Shown here: positions 35,461 through 50,370 of the stretch, in pieces
Layout: each line of letters starts with the position of its first letter
Position numbering within the stretch: position 1 is the stretch's first letter
DNA from: Isoperla grammatica
Lineage: Eukaryota > Arthropoda > Insecta > Plecoptera > Perlodidae
Reading direction: 5' to 3'
DNA length: 64,000 bases
Assembly (NCBI GenBank): GCA_945910005.1
Contig: OX246739.1
Span: 12,064,292-12,128,291 of the forward strand
Position numbers and translations under genes: made by a program
Notes under the pieces: generated by a model
What the model was told of the DNA's origin: nothing
Database searches by the model: none
What the model saw: only the letters and a program-made list of their open reading frames with translations

Positions 35461-37920
35461 GCTCTCCATGCAACCCTGGAGTCGGCCTGACGCGTGGTGT
35501 TGGCTATTCTACCACAAGGCAAAGCTCTCCATGCAACCCTGGAGTCGTCCTGACGCGCGGTGTTGGCTATTCTACCACAAGGCAAAGCTCTCCATGCAAC
35601 CCTGGAGTCGTCCTGACGCGCGGTGTTGGCTATTCTACCACAAGGCAAAGCTCTCCATGCAACCCTGGAGTCGTCCTGACGCGCGGTGTTGGCTATTCTA
35701 CCACAAGGCAAAGCTCTCCATGCAACCCTGGAGTCGTCCTGACGCGCGGTGTTGGCTATTCTACCACAAGGCAAAGCTCTCCATGCAACCCTGGAGTCGT
35801 CCTGACGCGCGGTGTTGGCTATTCTACCACAAGGCAAAGCTCTCCATGCAACCCTGGAGTCGTCCTGACGCGCGGTGTTGGCTATTCTACCACAAGGCAA
35901 AGCTCTCCATGCAACCCTGGAGTCGTCCTGACGCGCGGTGTTGGCTATTCTACCACAAGGCAAAGCTCTCCATGCAACCCTGGAGTCGTCCTGACGCGCG
36001 GTGTTGGCTATTCTACCACAAGGCAAAGCTCTCCATGCAACCCTGGAGTCGTCCTGACGCGTGGTGTTGGCTATTCTACCACAAGGCAAAGCTCTCCATG
36101 CAACCCTGGAGTCGTCCTGACGCGCGGTGTTGGCTATTCTACCACAAGGCAAAGCTCTCCATGCAACCCTGGAGTCGTCCTGACGCGCGGTGTTGGCTAT
36201 TCTACCACAAGGCAAAGCTCTCCATGCAACCCTGGAGTCGTCCTGACGCGCGGTGTTGGCTATTCTACCACAAGGCAAAGCTCTCCATGCAACCCTGGAG
36301 TCGTCCTGACGCGCGGTGTTGGCTATTCTACCACAAGGCAAAGCTCTCCATGCAGCCCTGGAGTCGTCCTGACGCGCGGTGTTGGCTATTCTACCACAAG
36401 GCAAAGCTCTCCATGCAACCCTGGAGTCGTCCTGACGCGCGGTGTTGGCTATTCTACCACAAGGCAAAGCTCTCCATGCAACCCTGGAGTCGTCCTGACG
36501 CGCGGTGTTGGCTATTCTACCACAAGGCAAAGCTCTCCATGCAACCCTGGAGTCGTCCTGACGCGCGGTGTTGGCTATTCTACCACAAGGCAAAGCTCTC
36601 CATGCAGCCCTGGAGTCGTCCTGACGCGCGGTGTTGGCTATTCTACCACAAGGCAAAGCTCTCCATGCAACCCTGGAGTCGTCCTGACGCGCGGTGTTGG
36701 CTATTCTACCACAAGGCAAAGCTCTCCATGCAGCCCTGGAGTCGTCCTGACGCGCGGTGTTGGCTATTCTACCACAAGGCAAAGCTCTCCATGCAACCCT
36801 GGAGTCGTCCTGACGCGCGGTGTTGGCTATTCTACCACAAGGCAAAGCTCTCCATGCAGCCCTGGAGTCGTCCTGACGCGCGGTGTTGGCTATTCTACCA
36901 CAAGGCAAAGCTCTCCATGCAGCCCTGGAGTCGTCCTGACGCGCGGTGTTGGCTATTCTACCACAAGGCAAAGCTCTCCATGCAACCCTGGAGTCGTCCT
37001 GACGCGCGGTGTTGGCTATTCTACCACAAGGCAAAGCTCTCCATGCAACCCTGGAGTCGTCCTGACGCGCGGTGTTGGCTATTCTACCACAAGGCAAAGC
37101 TCTCCATGCAACCCTGGAGTCGTCCTGACGCGCGGTGTTGGCTATTCTACCACAAGGCAAAGCTCTCCATGCAACCCTGGAGTCGTCCTGACGCGCGGTG
37201 TTGGCTATTCTACCACAAGGCAAAGCTCTCCATGCAACCCTGGAGTCGTCCTGACGCGCGGTGTTGGCTATTCTACCACAAGGCAAAGCTCTCCATGCAA
37301 CCCTGGAGTCGTCCTGACGCGCGGTGTTGGCTATTCTACCACAAGGCAAAGCTCTCCATGCAACCCTGGAGTCGTCCTGACGCGCGGTGTTGGCTATTCT
37401 ACCACAAGGCAAAGCTCTCCATGCAACCCTGGAGTCGTCCTGACGCGCGGTGTTGGCTATTCTACCACAAGGCAAAGCTCTCCATGCAACCCTGGAGTCG
37501 TCCTGACGCGCGGTGTTGGCTATTCTACCACAAGGCAAAGCTCTCCATGCAACCCTGGAGTCGTCCTGACGCGCGGTGTTGGCTATTCTACCACAAGGCA
37601 AAGCTCTCCATGCAACCCTGGAGTCGTCCTGACGCGCGGTGTTGGCTATTCTACCACAAGGCAAAGCTCTCCATGCAACCCTGGAGTCGTCCTGACGCGC
37701 GGTGTTGGCTATTCTACCACAAGGCAAAGCTCTCCATGCAACCCTGGAGTCGTCCTGACGCGCGGTGTTGGCTATTCTACCACAAGGCAAAGCTCTCCAT
37801 GCAACCCTGGAGTCGTCCTGACGCGCGGTGTTGGCTATTCTACCACAAGGCAAAGCTCTCCATGCAACCCTGGAGTCGTCCTGACGCGCGGTGTTGGCTA
37901 TTCTACCACAAGGCAAAGCT
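35461..37920. repeat. 63-bp minisatellite, 39 near-identical copies
   Basis: Units starting GCTCTCCATGCAACCCTGG repeat every 63 bp from 35461 to 37917, exactly 39 times. Only three positions vary: A to G (GCAACC to GCAGCC) in copies 15, 19, 21, 23 and 24; CGCG to CGTG in copies 1 and 10; and one extra change in copy 1. Each typical unit has four CpG, making this the strongest CpG cluster in the window. Because 63 is divisible by three, two plus frames and one minus frame stay open for more than 800 codons. I see no start, signal or non-repetitive domain that would make them genes. Very low divergence means recent expansion or ongoing homogenisation. Confidence 0.97.
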
Positions 37921-40900
37921 CCAACTCCCGAGTGAGCGTTTAGGTGAGAATTGCTCCGCAAGGACAGACGCTCAAACGTTACGAAACTCTTTTATCTTAT
38001 AAATGTGGAACACGAGAACTCCTACATTGTAAATACATGGAAGTGATGTTTTGTATGACTGGGCGTTTAACAATATTTCCATTATTTTATACAAGCCATA
38101 CACATTTTTAAAAATTAACTTTTATCGCTGTGTTAAGTCCAAGGTAGCAAAACAATTATGCCTGTTAATTTATCTCCCCTTAAAACATTATAATTCCAAA
38201 TCCAAGTTAGTTTGTACTTTCTGATTAATTCTCAAAAAGTAAATACTATAAATAATGCATTAATAATTAAAATAGTATAATCATAAGAGTACAAAATTAA
38301 TTTACCCGTAAAAAAATTACTGGCTCTATTTTGTGATGTGGTCATGCCTGAACAGAATAGCTTATATTCAATATTTGTAAATAATTACTCGAACTCAAAA
38401 CGGTTCACCGTCCCTGGCTTCGCCTTTACGAGTCATCGGTTTTGTTTTGTCGGCATCAGTCACGTTAGGTGGGAGAACTCTTCAAAGGAAAACTTGAAAC
38501 GGTTATATAATTTGTTTACGGCTATATAACGTGATATCTTTTTTTAAACGCTCTAGAATAGAGATATACAGTTGGCAAACTATTGTAAACCCAAACATAA
38601 ACATGTTATGACCTTAATTTGCCACTTAGGACATAACAACGATCTCGCGAAATGATACAATTATTATGTATTAATACTGCTGAGCTATACCATTAATTAA
38701 AATTCATGGAGAGATGTAACAATCTTAAACATGCTATTTTATGGTCTCTCTAAGCGGGACAATGACCAAAGCCTAGCCGAACCGACTGATATGAACACAT
38801 AATCTACAGAGTTATGACAGATTTATCATGATAATTAATTGCAAAGCACAGCTCAATTCCTATGTTGCGTGTTTTTCAAAGACTTGATGTGTTGAATAGA
38901 ATTATAATTCTTTCCTGGTTGTTTCTACGTCAGCTTTAGCCCGGCAGCTCTTATCATTTCTTCTACAAAAGTATTTTTGTTTTATTTTCATACTATAGAA
39001 ATAAGGCGGTATGCAATGACTCAAATACTTCAACATTTTATATATTCGTATAATAATACATCTGTTCTGAGAAATAATTCAACATTTACCGGATACGCAA
39101 TCCAAAATTATCGAACAAAATTAAATACTTATTGGGACATATTGCAGCAACCGATTAATATTTAACTTAATAAATTTCGGTAGGACTGGGCGCAGACTAC
39201 TATCTGAAAGGAGAGTAATTTGAAATCATAGTTCTTCTTCATACATGTTTCCTATCAAATTTAAATAAAAATGACATAATCAATAGATACATTATGTGGC
39301 GATCCTTTTGATTAATGAGAAAATAAACTTAATTTAAGTGCACCTCAGTTAAAGTTGCCTTTGCAATAGTGTGTTATTCTGATTGCAACATGGTCCAGAG
39401 GTGCCATTGCGATAACTGCCGCCATTCTAGTGTTACACTCTTCAAGTCTCTGAAAAAACCCATTGCAATATGGGCGAAACGTTGGATTTTCTCCACCTTT
39501 TGCCACGGCTGTTCCCGGAAAACCACGGAAAACCTCAAAAGTATTCCGTCAGATATGTTGTTAGATATGCCGACGCGATTTCCTCAGTGTATTTATACCT
39601 TCTACCTCCCAAACATGAATCCACCAGCTTAAGCCATTCGTTTATAAACGAGGCACACTTTTGTCTGGCCCCAAATAAGTATCTCGCAAAGTAAAATCCT
39701 CATTTATTCAATCCACATAATCCGATTTGCTTAAGCTTTAACAGTGTAGAAGCCATTTAGCCATCACAGGAATTACCATTCGCTTGCAATTGTATATACG
39801 ATCGGTACGTTTAGTAGAAAGTTTTTCATATCGTTATCAGAAGGATTAACGATAGATAACAGACAGCTATACACTACATTACAAATATATATATGTAAAT
39901 TTTAGAAGATATTTTATTTCATTTTCCTCATTGCTACGACTGGTGCGCACTAACAGTATATTCGTTTAAATATTGATGTAGTTGAGAATTTCAAACCGCT
40001 ACCCTATAAACGGGTAGTCGTTCCCGTTCCTTTTGTAGTGGAAGCAGGAGATACCTGAATACCAACAAATACAATGTTTGGTATTTATAATCATAAAATT
40101 CATTCATATATTGGAGTGATGGTACAACCATACAACCAGTGTTTTAGGTGACGTAATGGTTTAACATCCACATAACTCCATGGTTAAACGACGCGCCAGT
40201 ACTAATGGTTTCATGTTTGTCATATAATAATAATATAACTAATAATACAAGTATCAGTGTACAGTATTGCAATCTAATTACAATACGTTCCACTTTTGAT
40301 AATAAATATGCATTGTGATTTTCTAACTATTTTTAAATCCCCTGTAAATCATAGTTCTAGCATAGCCACGAGCGGACAAATGAAGATTTTTCATTAGCCT
40401 ACTTAGAAATACATTGGCTAATGAGAAACCCGACTATTGCGTTTATATTGTGCAAACAACATGCTTGGACCAATATCATCCTTATGTCATCGTACTTCCT
40501 ATAGAACGTCAAATTTGTTAGCACATTTAACTTGATGATTTCTAACAGGAGTAGTCTGCGTGTTTGTATTGTATCCTTTTGTCTGTTTTCCTTCAACAAA
40601 AGCGCCATTCTCGAATCACCTATTCAGCATATTGATTAGACGTCACTACACAAAAACCATGAACAATAATTAGGGTATATTCCTACGAGAAGTGGCATCC
40701 ATAATAAATGATCTCCATTACAACGTGAATCCAGCTCCACCTTCGATGTCTTCTTGAATCTAGAGTAAGATTTCAATTCAACACACACACACGTATATCC
40801 AAGACGCCAATCTCATTGGCATTGATCTTATTTTAGAGAAAAACTTCCTAGAAAGCCAATGATGTATCCAATTTGCCCTCGCTTCTTCTTTTTAAAGGAA

Positions 40901-43076
40901 ATGTTTTTTATTCGGTTTGTTTCCAGGTTTTTTTTTCAGTGACGACGAGACAGAAATGGGAAATGTTTGTAAAACAAGTTGCACTTGAGACTCAAAAGTC
41001 TGTTTGTTACGTCTTATAAGAAAGGGAAACGCAACCAAGAAATCAATGAACGGAATTGCACAGCACGATTATCTTACTCCCAGATGAGTCGTGTAAGGTT
41101 GTATCATACACGTCCCGTCGCACCAGTATCTGCTCTGAGGTACTTCTTCGGTCACCCCCACGACAACACCAGTCTCATCATAACAGCTTTTAGAGTGAGA
41201 CACTTACTTTTACAGTAACAACAACAATAATGATAATACAAATTATAATTGCAAGTTACAATAATAATAGTGAATACATTTTGTTTTTCGTGGGAAATCT
41301 GGGCAGGGATAATTTTTTCGCTTATTCAGGTGTATTGTGTGTTTTGGAATAGTTTGTAAGGAATATATTTTGTAATCCCCCACAGCTTACTGGCAATTAC
41401 CGAGCCTAAGCCATATGCTATATATAAAATTGTGACTATAAACTCTTCAATCCCTCCATATCAAATGGTTTTTTAATTTAAAAACCGTAAATACTCTTAT
41501 AAGCTCATTGAATCAAACACAGCAATCAAAGTATGTTTTAAAAAAATCCCTAAATATATATAATATTGATTGACCGAGCCTACATATTCGAGTGGGATTG
41601 GTGACATAGAAAATATGGCTATGTCTTTTCTCTCATAAACGCTGAGCCCTAGTCTCGAAAGGATTTCCCCTCAATAAACGTCCAAACAGAATCTCTTGTC
41701 TGCGACCAACGGCAATAACGCGGGGTCGAGGGGTTGTTTCAGAAAATATATCATCGTCTTAAAATTTCAGAATAGCTGCCACATCGTTGATCGCCATTCA
41801 TTTTAAACTTATGCCAACCCAAAGGCTGCACTGACTTAAGCTATAAACAGGGAAATTAAGTCATAAAATGTCAACTGAATTAAACACTGACCCTCTCTCA
41901 TAACATTCTCGTTCTTTGCTGAATCGTGTTACAGATTTATGGAGCGTTTACTTTACTGACAGTATTTCTGTGTATAGTTCGGGTTGTAAATCAAAGAAAG
42001 GGGGTGGAATGTAATACAGGGAGTTAGGACAGACACTGAGGTAGAATGAGGGAAGTTGGTGGGGAATGGTGGAGAGGGGGGTGGAGGGGTGGTGGAATGA
42101 AGAACGTGACGAGGAACAGAAATAACAAAATGAAAGGAAGGGACACAACAAAAATAAATCAAAAAACACGAAACAATTATTTTATTTCTCGTGAGAAGAA
42201 GATGGTGGGAAATGAGATATGTGACAAACGTAGTTTAACGGGGAGAAAATGAAGAGAAAATGAAATAAAAGTGACTAAAACTAAGGCTCTAATAGACAAA
42301 CATAAGGGAAGAACATGAAATATAATACTGACAGCAGAAGTGTCTACGAAAGAAAGTACTCTATCATATTATGATAACGATGATATTGCTTGATTTCTTT
42401 AAGACTTCTCTGCCGCATTGGAACGTGTTCCCCATTCACAGACGAGGCTCGCGTACATCGACATAAGACTTGACACACTTGCCACCACCATCACGAGGAA
42501 AAGATGTTTTAAGCCAGGATATCAAGAATGAAACCGTATTTTAGAAAGATTTTAAACGGGCTTGGCTTGGTTAGAGTTTGGCTTCTACTTGACACAGAAA
42601 TTATCCATGTAACTGCAAGTTTTAAATTAAGGGTATGCTGGAGAAAATTATGATTGATTTAGGTAACTTGTTTTAAAAGTTAGCAGAAAGTTCAACATTC
42701 TAAAACATTCAAAGTTAAAATTTAATATAGAGTATCTGAAATAATCGTACAGTGTATAGGGAACGACTTAGTTGAAGAACAATGAGTTTTAAATTAGAAA
42801 TGTAATTTTGAGTGAGCTTGTGGTTTATTTCTGCTTCAATGAAAGAGGATTGTGGGAATTATATTTCCATCAAAGAGATATAATCTGTGATATAATTCAA
42901 ACGCCACTCTCGACTAATGTATTAAATTAATACAATATATATTATACGAATATGTAATGGAATCTATATGGACACCTCCATTAAAACGTGATATGATGAG
43001 TAATTATTGATTACTGATTATCATCTAACTTTAGAAATCATAACGTATATAATTGAATATAAGGCATTTGATATAA
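37921..43076. other. AT-rich non-coding DNA
   Basis: No supported gene. There is a short (AC)n near 40780 and a G-rich purine stretch at 42045-42110. A plus-strand frame at 39369-39632 (87 codons) has no recognisable features. Confidence 0.45.
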
Positions 43077-43259
43077 GCGGGCGAACAAGCGCGTGGCACA
43101 CAAGCAAGAGTATCGGTAATGCAGAAGACTGTCCGCCTGCAGACAGCGGGCGAACTAAAGCAGCGCGTGACACACAAGCAAGAGTATCGGTAATGCAGAA
43201 GACTGTCCGCCTGCAGACAGCGGGCGAACTAAAGCAGCGCGTGACACACAAGAGTATTG
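43077..43259 (+). repeat. 74-bp tandem repeat, 2.5 copies
   Basis: GCGGGCGAAC starts at 43077, 43146 and 43220. Copy 2 is a full 74 bp; copy 1 lacks 5 bp (no CTAAAG-type stretch) and copy 3 stops after about 40 bp. Open frames across it on both strands are repeat artefacts. Confidence 0.85.
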
Positions 43260-46200
43260 GAAAACATGTCAGTTGTCGAGATTGTAGATGGTTCAGGAAA
43301 TTGATATTCGATGTGAGAAAGGTAAATGGAAGCAACAAGTTATTGCTATTGCTGTTCCATTCCGCTATAAATATTCAAACGAAAGCATCACAGATTCGAG
43401 GATTTTTTATCACTCTATTCTTTGCCTTTAATACTTGCAGGTTTCATATTTTATTTTGACTGGCTTTTTCGGTATGTATTTTGAATACATATTTTTTTGC
43501 TTTTAATTCCTGTACACCAACGGTGCGAGAAAAATTCAATACCGGATAGCCGATATAAGATTTTTTAAATAAAATTCAATTTTCCCTGCTTTAACTTTTA
43601 GTGCCCATTTTAACCAAGAAGACACATTCTAGTGGCAGGCAGTAACATATAGCAAATACAGAAAGCGAATGCTCTGTTAATCTCGTATGTAGTAAAACTA
43701 GGAAAACGTTCTGTTTGACGCGTTGATTAGCGAGCGCGCCCATATCTACGAACTTTCTGGCGAAAAGATCTCAAAGCTGATGCGCATTGCAAAAAAAAAT
43801 GATAATTTCCATAGCTATTATACTTTCCGACATTGTAAGCTACGAATCCCACGGTCACATGTGTCTTAAGGTTATAATTAAAACTAATGAATTTCGTTCT
43901 GTGACCAATGGTTTAGACGTGCCTACTTGTTATGTTCAGGATTGTTAAGAATACTGTGGTAGCCCTCCCCTCCCCTCCCCCCGCCCCCGCACCGCGCCCA
44001 GGCCTGTCCTTCCATCCAGCTGCTTTCTCAGTTATTTATTATATTTGCTTTTAGTTTTTACTCGATCTTGAGAGATTTTACAACTTGATTTAGTGAATGT
44101 GATAAATTATGTTTCTGGAGAGTTCGAAATTAGTTCTTTGCTGGTTGCATGGATGGCTGGACATAATGTTAACACTAGACTTCAAACACCTAAGACCGGT
44201 CACAGCCCACAGCTGTTGTTATCATCGTCGTCAAAGCAAGCAAAACGTTGCATTGGCGTTTAACAGGTTTCAAACAATCTATGCTTTCTATAATATATAT
44301 ATTTCTACATACTTTATTAAGAAGATACACACATAAAATTTATAATATTAAATCTTTTAAATAAATTGGATTAAAGTGTAGTTCTTTCTACTTAAATAAT
44401 AAGAAGGTAGTGGTTAATTGACCTCTGTTTGCTGTTTACCCCGTTCACATTACATTCTTAACAGCAGTTAGTAGCCTAACTTCTGTTAGTAGCCATAGTG
44501 TGAACAAGGTATTGCAGACAGGATAATTCATGTAGACCTACACTACGCTATAGATCCTAGAACTATCTTTGTGAGCACGGTAAATTACTCATTCTACTTT
44601 TAAAACTCTTGTAATCAATCTTTAGACTTCAACGAACAATAAATCAATTTTAAATTTTCGAAACTCGATTCAATTCACAAATTAATTACCTGTCTGACGC
44701 TAAAATTGATGTTGAAATGAGTGTGGCTAAATTAGTTATGTTATTTATGATTGAGGAGAATTTCGAATGCGATCCCACTTCTGTTTGCAGCGTGTGCGAG
44801 ACTAGGCCTCTGAAGTAGACTCAAAACGTGCAATTTTGTAGATCGAAAATGATATTTTTCTGGAATTTTTATTTATTTATCAACTCTGATACAAAGTGGT
44901 GGAGTAGACCATTTCAAAATCACGCCTTACGTAAATTTGACTTGCGTACATTCGATTGCCAGTGTTGCCAAACTCCAGGACTGAGTAATAGTGGTAATAC
45001 TAATCGGCCTTGGACATTCCTTCCCAACTATCCCAAAATGCAACAAGTCACAAGAAGGACATGAATTGTGCCTGGAAAGGTTATAAAAAGGAAGTTATTA
45101 AAATATGATTATATCAAAATTGTTTATTTTAATGTGTGCAAACAAAATCTGTAACCCCCAACCAAATAACCATGAGATTTGCGCGCCATTATTTTTAATG
45201 ATATTTTTAATCGCTTTCATAGGGATGACCTCTGGGATAAAGCTTATTAGGAGCCCGCACACAGAAAGTAAGAAACACATGTTCAAGAAAGTATTATGGA
45301 ACAAAGACAAGTTTCAAAATCTAAACTACAAAATCCGTTGCGCTAATTCTAGACTAAACTAATTCCTACATTTGCGCCAACTCCAGTTTAAACTATTCCC
45401 GCAGATAGGTACGTAATAAACCATTTAATACCGAACAAACTTACGAGGAATTACTTTACGTACCATTGACACTAAACTCACTTAACTCCTAAGTGACCCC
45501 GATGCAATACCCCTCCCCCCCCCCCCCCCCCCACCCCGCGACGGGCGGATTATGTATCCAGACATGTTGTTGCTCCTTGTTGTGAGATGTCTGCTGCTAA
45601 TTAGACTCGGCAACCATTCTAGACTCATTGGAATCGCGAGTCTAATGGTTCACCTACAGATAATCTATTAACATAAAAAAAATCTTTAAAAAATTCTCAA
45701 AAAAATTCATACAATGCGCGCAGTGGTGCTAAAACGGCATCTTTGCTTACTTTCGATACAGTGCGCGTTTCAGATGGCATTTGGTTGACGTTCATCTGTT
45801 CTACACCAGAGTCGATAAGAAAGTTCTTAAAGAGGAGACTTCTTTATCGATTCTGCTATTATCATATTATTACTACTGAAAAGCAACATAAAGAATTAGG
45901 CCTATTTATATTCTGAAGGAAATTAATTAATTTTTTTCTTTTTAAAACTTTCCCGTGTGTTATTTCCTTCTGAAATATAATGGTATATGACTTCATAATG
46001 AGGTACAAAACCCTGTTTATAAAAATGCGTTTAATACAAACATGCTTGAAAATAACGTGGTCGTGTTTCGTTGCGGACAAAAGAAAGATACAACAATAGA
46101 GTTGCCTAACCGATTGTTTGTCACAGGCCATTCAACCATTCAACCGTTATTAATTTGCTTCCCATTGCTGTCAATCTCTTGTCGAAGTCCATTTAAAAAG

Positions 46201-47243
46201 CGTTATATTTTTATTTTTATTAATATTACACTTTATATTTTGAACTATGGTTAAAGCGTTGAATTGCTAATATTTGAAATTAATTTACTTTCAATATGCT
46301 CTTATTTAAGTAAGATAAATAATTATTACATTATTGGCGTATTTTGATCCATGAATTAAATCCACAGAGACAACAACGTCTTTCCATCTCCAGAGAAAAT
46401 TATATTTAATTTTAGACTAAAGACTTTCTTGACGCACCCTCTATTCGTTTCTCTACTTATACAACATTAGTATATTGTATTGTAGCTATAACTTATTTTC
46501 CGACTATCTCATTTCAATTAATAATACTGTTTGAGAAAGCTACGTACCATTGTATGTGTTTATGTTTCTTAAGTTTCAATTCTGTGATTTCTGTCACAAT
46601 ATTAGATTAAGTTTCAGTACACATACCTTTGAACAAGAAACGCATAACTTCTCTATTAAAGTACCCCAAAGAAACAATTACATTTTAATTACATTTCACA
46701 AGTTCTCAGAGAACTATAGAGATTACAGCCGTCCCGTGGTGTGAATAAATTTATGCTAACATGTAACATCTGGAGTCGGTATTGTATGTTCAATTCATAG
46801 CATGGCTCCATGAAAGTTTCGTTGTTATTACTCGCTAAGAAAATATAACTTTCTTATGGAAAGTTATGAGCGAAGGTCGTAACCAATATTCCCGTCAAAC
46901 ACGTATGGCTTGTTTCACATTTACATCACTTTAAATCATAATTTTACTTTTGTTTTATTTATTATTTTTGTTTAACATAATTTTTGTATTAAGTACTTGT
47001 ATACCCTAGCAACAAAAATCTTACCTATTATCATTCTTATATTTTTGTATTTTATATAAGTTTGACACTTGCCTAATTAGATGATATCCATTTGAAAACA
47101 ATTTAAATATTCATAAATTCCATTGTTACGATTTATTTCATTGTTATAACAATGGTAAACTGGTGATATAGATTTTGATGCTTACTTTTAGTCATAGAAA
47201 GTTGATTGTGGTCTCATCTGATGCAGATGATATGTGGGAATGA
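43260..47243. other. AT-rich non-coding DNA
   Basis: No gene is supported. C-rich runs at 43965-43985 and 45503-45535. No other structure was recognised. Confidence 0.45.
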
Positions 47244-47400
47244 GCCTATGAGAGCTTTTTTGAGATTTTCATCTGAAAGGTGTATTATGAATTTTCTAAC
47301 TTCAAAGTTTTTCAATTATAAGTTTTCCTTGGAACATTTTTGTATTCAAATTGTTCTATAAAATAATCATGAAACAAATATGAAAAAAGCTCTCATAGGC
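47244..47400. mobile_element. 157-bp short inverted-repeat element
   Basis: GCCTATGAGAGCTTTTTT (47244-47261) is exactly inverted at 47383-47400. Similarity continues weakly outward (TGGGAATGA against TGGGGCATGG). The interior is AT-rich and non-coding. It is probably a small MITE; target duplication is unclear. Confidence 0.6.
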
Positions 47401-50370
47401 CCATGCCCCATACTCTTTTATTTTAAATAAAACCAAATTCAAGTCTCTATCTTATTTATTACTATATCTAATCTGCTTCCAAGTTAGAGCAAACGTATCA
47501 AAAACTGTATCTGAGATAATGCTAGTTAAAGTTAAAAAACACTTTTACCTACGGTTATGTTCATGTCTCATCCATCAAATCCTCAGCCTTTTGAGATTTT
47601 GCTTAATGAAATTTCACCACTGTTATAAGAAGGGATAGACGCATCAATAGCATTCAACAATAAAGTTGGGTCCTCACTTGTTGATGTGCAAGGTCAAGGC
47701 CTAGGCCTAGAATGTCTTTTATTTTTGCCGTTTTGAGCGTGGTTTTGAGGCATAAAACAAGTGTAGTGTTTACAATGAAATAACTATACCGCAATAAATA
47801 AAAACAGCAGACATATGTATCATATATGCATAGAAACATAACTAAATGAAGAAATTAAATTAAATAAACCAAAAAATCAATTTTTTTAAAATTCACATCC
47901 GTGTAGGGTATACAAGTACCAACATATCGATGTGTACCGTTGTCTACGGTAAAATGTATTTTAAAACAAGCGGATTTGCAATCATTTTTGTTTGTACACT
48001 TTTGATATTACTTATTGTAATTGGTAAAGGATTTCCTCTACAGCATACGGCTGTTTGGATAATTACAAACAAAGTGTAAAAATAACTCTACTTGATTCGA
48101 TGCCAATTTTATTAAATACTATATAAATACAATAAAATAATAATTAAGGAATGTAAAAAATACTGCGTATCATAAAGAGTGTCGGCATTACCCAATTACG
48201 TTACTGCTTATTTTACACTGACCACATACAATTATGAAACATAAGCCACCACAGCATTGCATTCACTGCGAACAATTAAATATTACAAATTAAATAAGAA
48301 TTGTTAGAAAATTGTTTGGTTTTGTGATTAACTATCATTATCAATGTATTAATACAACAACTTAAACGCGAATGCATATAATACCCTTAATTGTGTCTCA
48401 ATCAATCCCACTTATCAGCTAAGCAGCACACACAACTACTTCAACTTCTAAGATAAACCCAAAACTAAACAGCTTGCTACAGGGAATTTATGTATTTCAA
48501 AGCTCTTCTTTCAATATATTTTGGGCATTGTGACAGTCACTATTATTAAGAATGACACAATGATATATTATAAATTAACTCCCTGCTTTTATATTCATAT
48601 TCTCAGAAACAAATAATCAAGAAATAAGACATTATTTCCTTCACTTAATGGAAATTGAAACTTTGTAAGTATGTGCGCTGCCACTTCCTTACACAAATCA
48701 CAATGCCAACTGCAAAACTTGGCTATTATTTCTGTTAGTTACCGTCTCGATTATTAAAGCAATAATTTCATGACTTTCCCAATAATCTGCCATGATTTAG
48801 AAACAAATGTACCACCTAAATTAAACCTTTATATCACAAATACAATTTTAACACCGTTTCAAAATAACCATACATTGTTCGCAAAACAGTGGGTGGGAAA
48901 TATATAAAATTTAAACTTGTTAAATTAAGAGAATATAAATTATTTTCAAAATATGACTATGTATTCTATTAGGGGAATATGAACTATGTAAAGGAAAGCA
49001 ACGGAATAATATGAAGCGTTAGTTTTCTTGTACTTATTCAAAACGGACAATTGTAAGAAAGCGATATAAATCCACGGTTATCAAGTAGTTCAAACCACGT
49101 GCATTGCATTCAACGATCGGACAAACATCCAAAATTCGTTAAGTACCGCAGGGCATGTCACAGTGGAAACCTAGCTAATAACTTTTAACGAATAAATTAA
49201 TTACCTTGTTTACTTCAATTAGTAAATGATGTATGTAACGAGTATGTAACGTAATTAAATCCATGGGACAACAGTTGAAAAACACCATTGTGTACAATTT
49301 TCACTGCGGCTCATAAAGGCAGGCCACACTTATACACGTCCGTAAAGCCGATGGTCCCCTTGGTACTTTTCGACAGGAGTAGGCTACTTGCCGGTACCAG
49401 GCTTCCCCTCCTCCCTTCCTCATTATCAATCATCACTCATCAGACTACAGAGGGAATTGTGCTCTACACTGGCCTTAATTACAATAAAATAAATAAAAAT
49501 AAAGAAATATACGTATATTCGAGTGATGCGTAAGACATGAGATCTCATATAATCATCCTCCAACCTCATCACTATTGAATAATCTTACCTGGATTATAGT
49601 AGAGAAGAGGTGTTAATCAAAAATAACAATCCACACAGTAAGACTTGATGCATGTTCAGTTGATAATCAGCCCGAATGGTCCTTCGTGTTCCGTGACGAT
49701 CTTCTACGAACAAAATAAACGTTTTCGCGTTTTAGTTTACCGTACTAAAGATGCACGTCTCACATTGGTATTCCTTTCATGTTTCTGAGGAAGGCATGCA
49801 GGTAGTGGTATTTGGACGGTCTAAAAGGAATGCCCAAAGGCTATTGCTAACTATTTAGTAAATACTCACATACAGTGTTTAGGTACTTCACTATGTCAAA
49901 GGTATCGGGAAATCCGTTAACAGCCATCTTTGTCGGTTAACATAAGGTTGTTATTTTAGTCATATACCAGGCCAGCATTGCCGAGGGATAATAAGAGATA
50001 ATAAACGATAACGAGATATTTACATTCGGGGAATTCTAGCTTACTACTTTCTATAATCAATATCACGATTTTATTCAAAAATAATTTATAATTTTTGGCT
50101 TTTTTGCCTTTTATTTCTTCTGCCTCACGCTTACTAAAAACCGGTGTGTTCTTTAGTCGTTAGTTAACTAGTTTCAGGTAGAGCGCTGCATTATCGCGTT
50201 TTAAAGGCATATTATCACATTGTATCCAAAACTATGTAAGACATTGAATTATTTAATAAGAGGAACATTTGGTTTTCTAAAACGGTCTCTATTTAAACAA
50301 GTTATGAGTAAATGTTATCAAAATGCGTGCGGAACATAGAGAGTGGTATAGTGAATTGGCAGACAAATGC
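47401..50370. other. AT-rich non-coding DNA
   Basis: Nothing recognised apart from an AGGCCTAGGCCTAG word near 47698. Confidence 0.45.

Noticed and set aside
35461..37920. CRISPR-like regular repeats
   Set aside because: The repeats are directly contiguous with no unique spacers, and the context is eukaryotic.
35352..38002. Frames of 830-869 codons on both strands over the 63-bp array
   Set aside because: The frames exist because the unit is a multiple of three and GC-rich. Their ends are arbitrary flanking sequence, and two plus frames and one minus frame are equally open.
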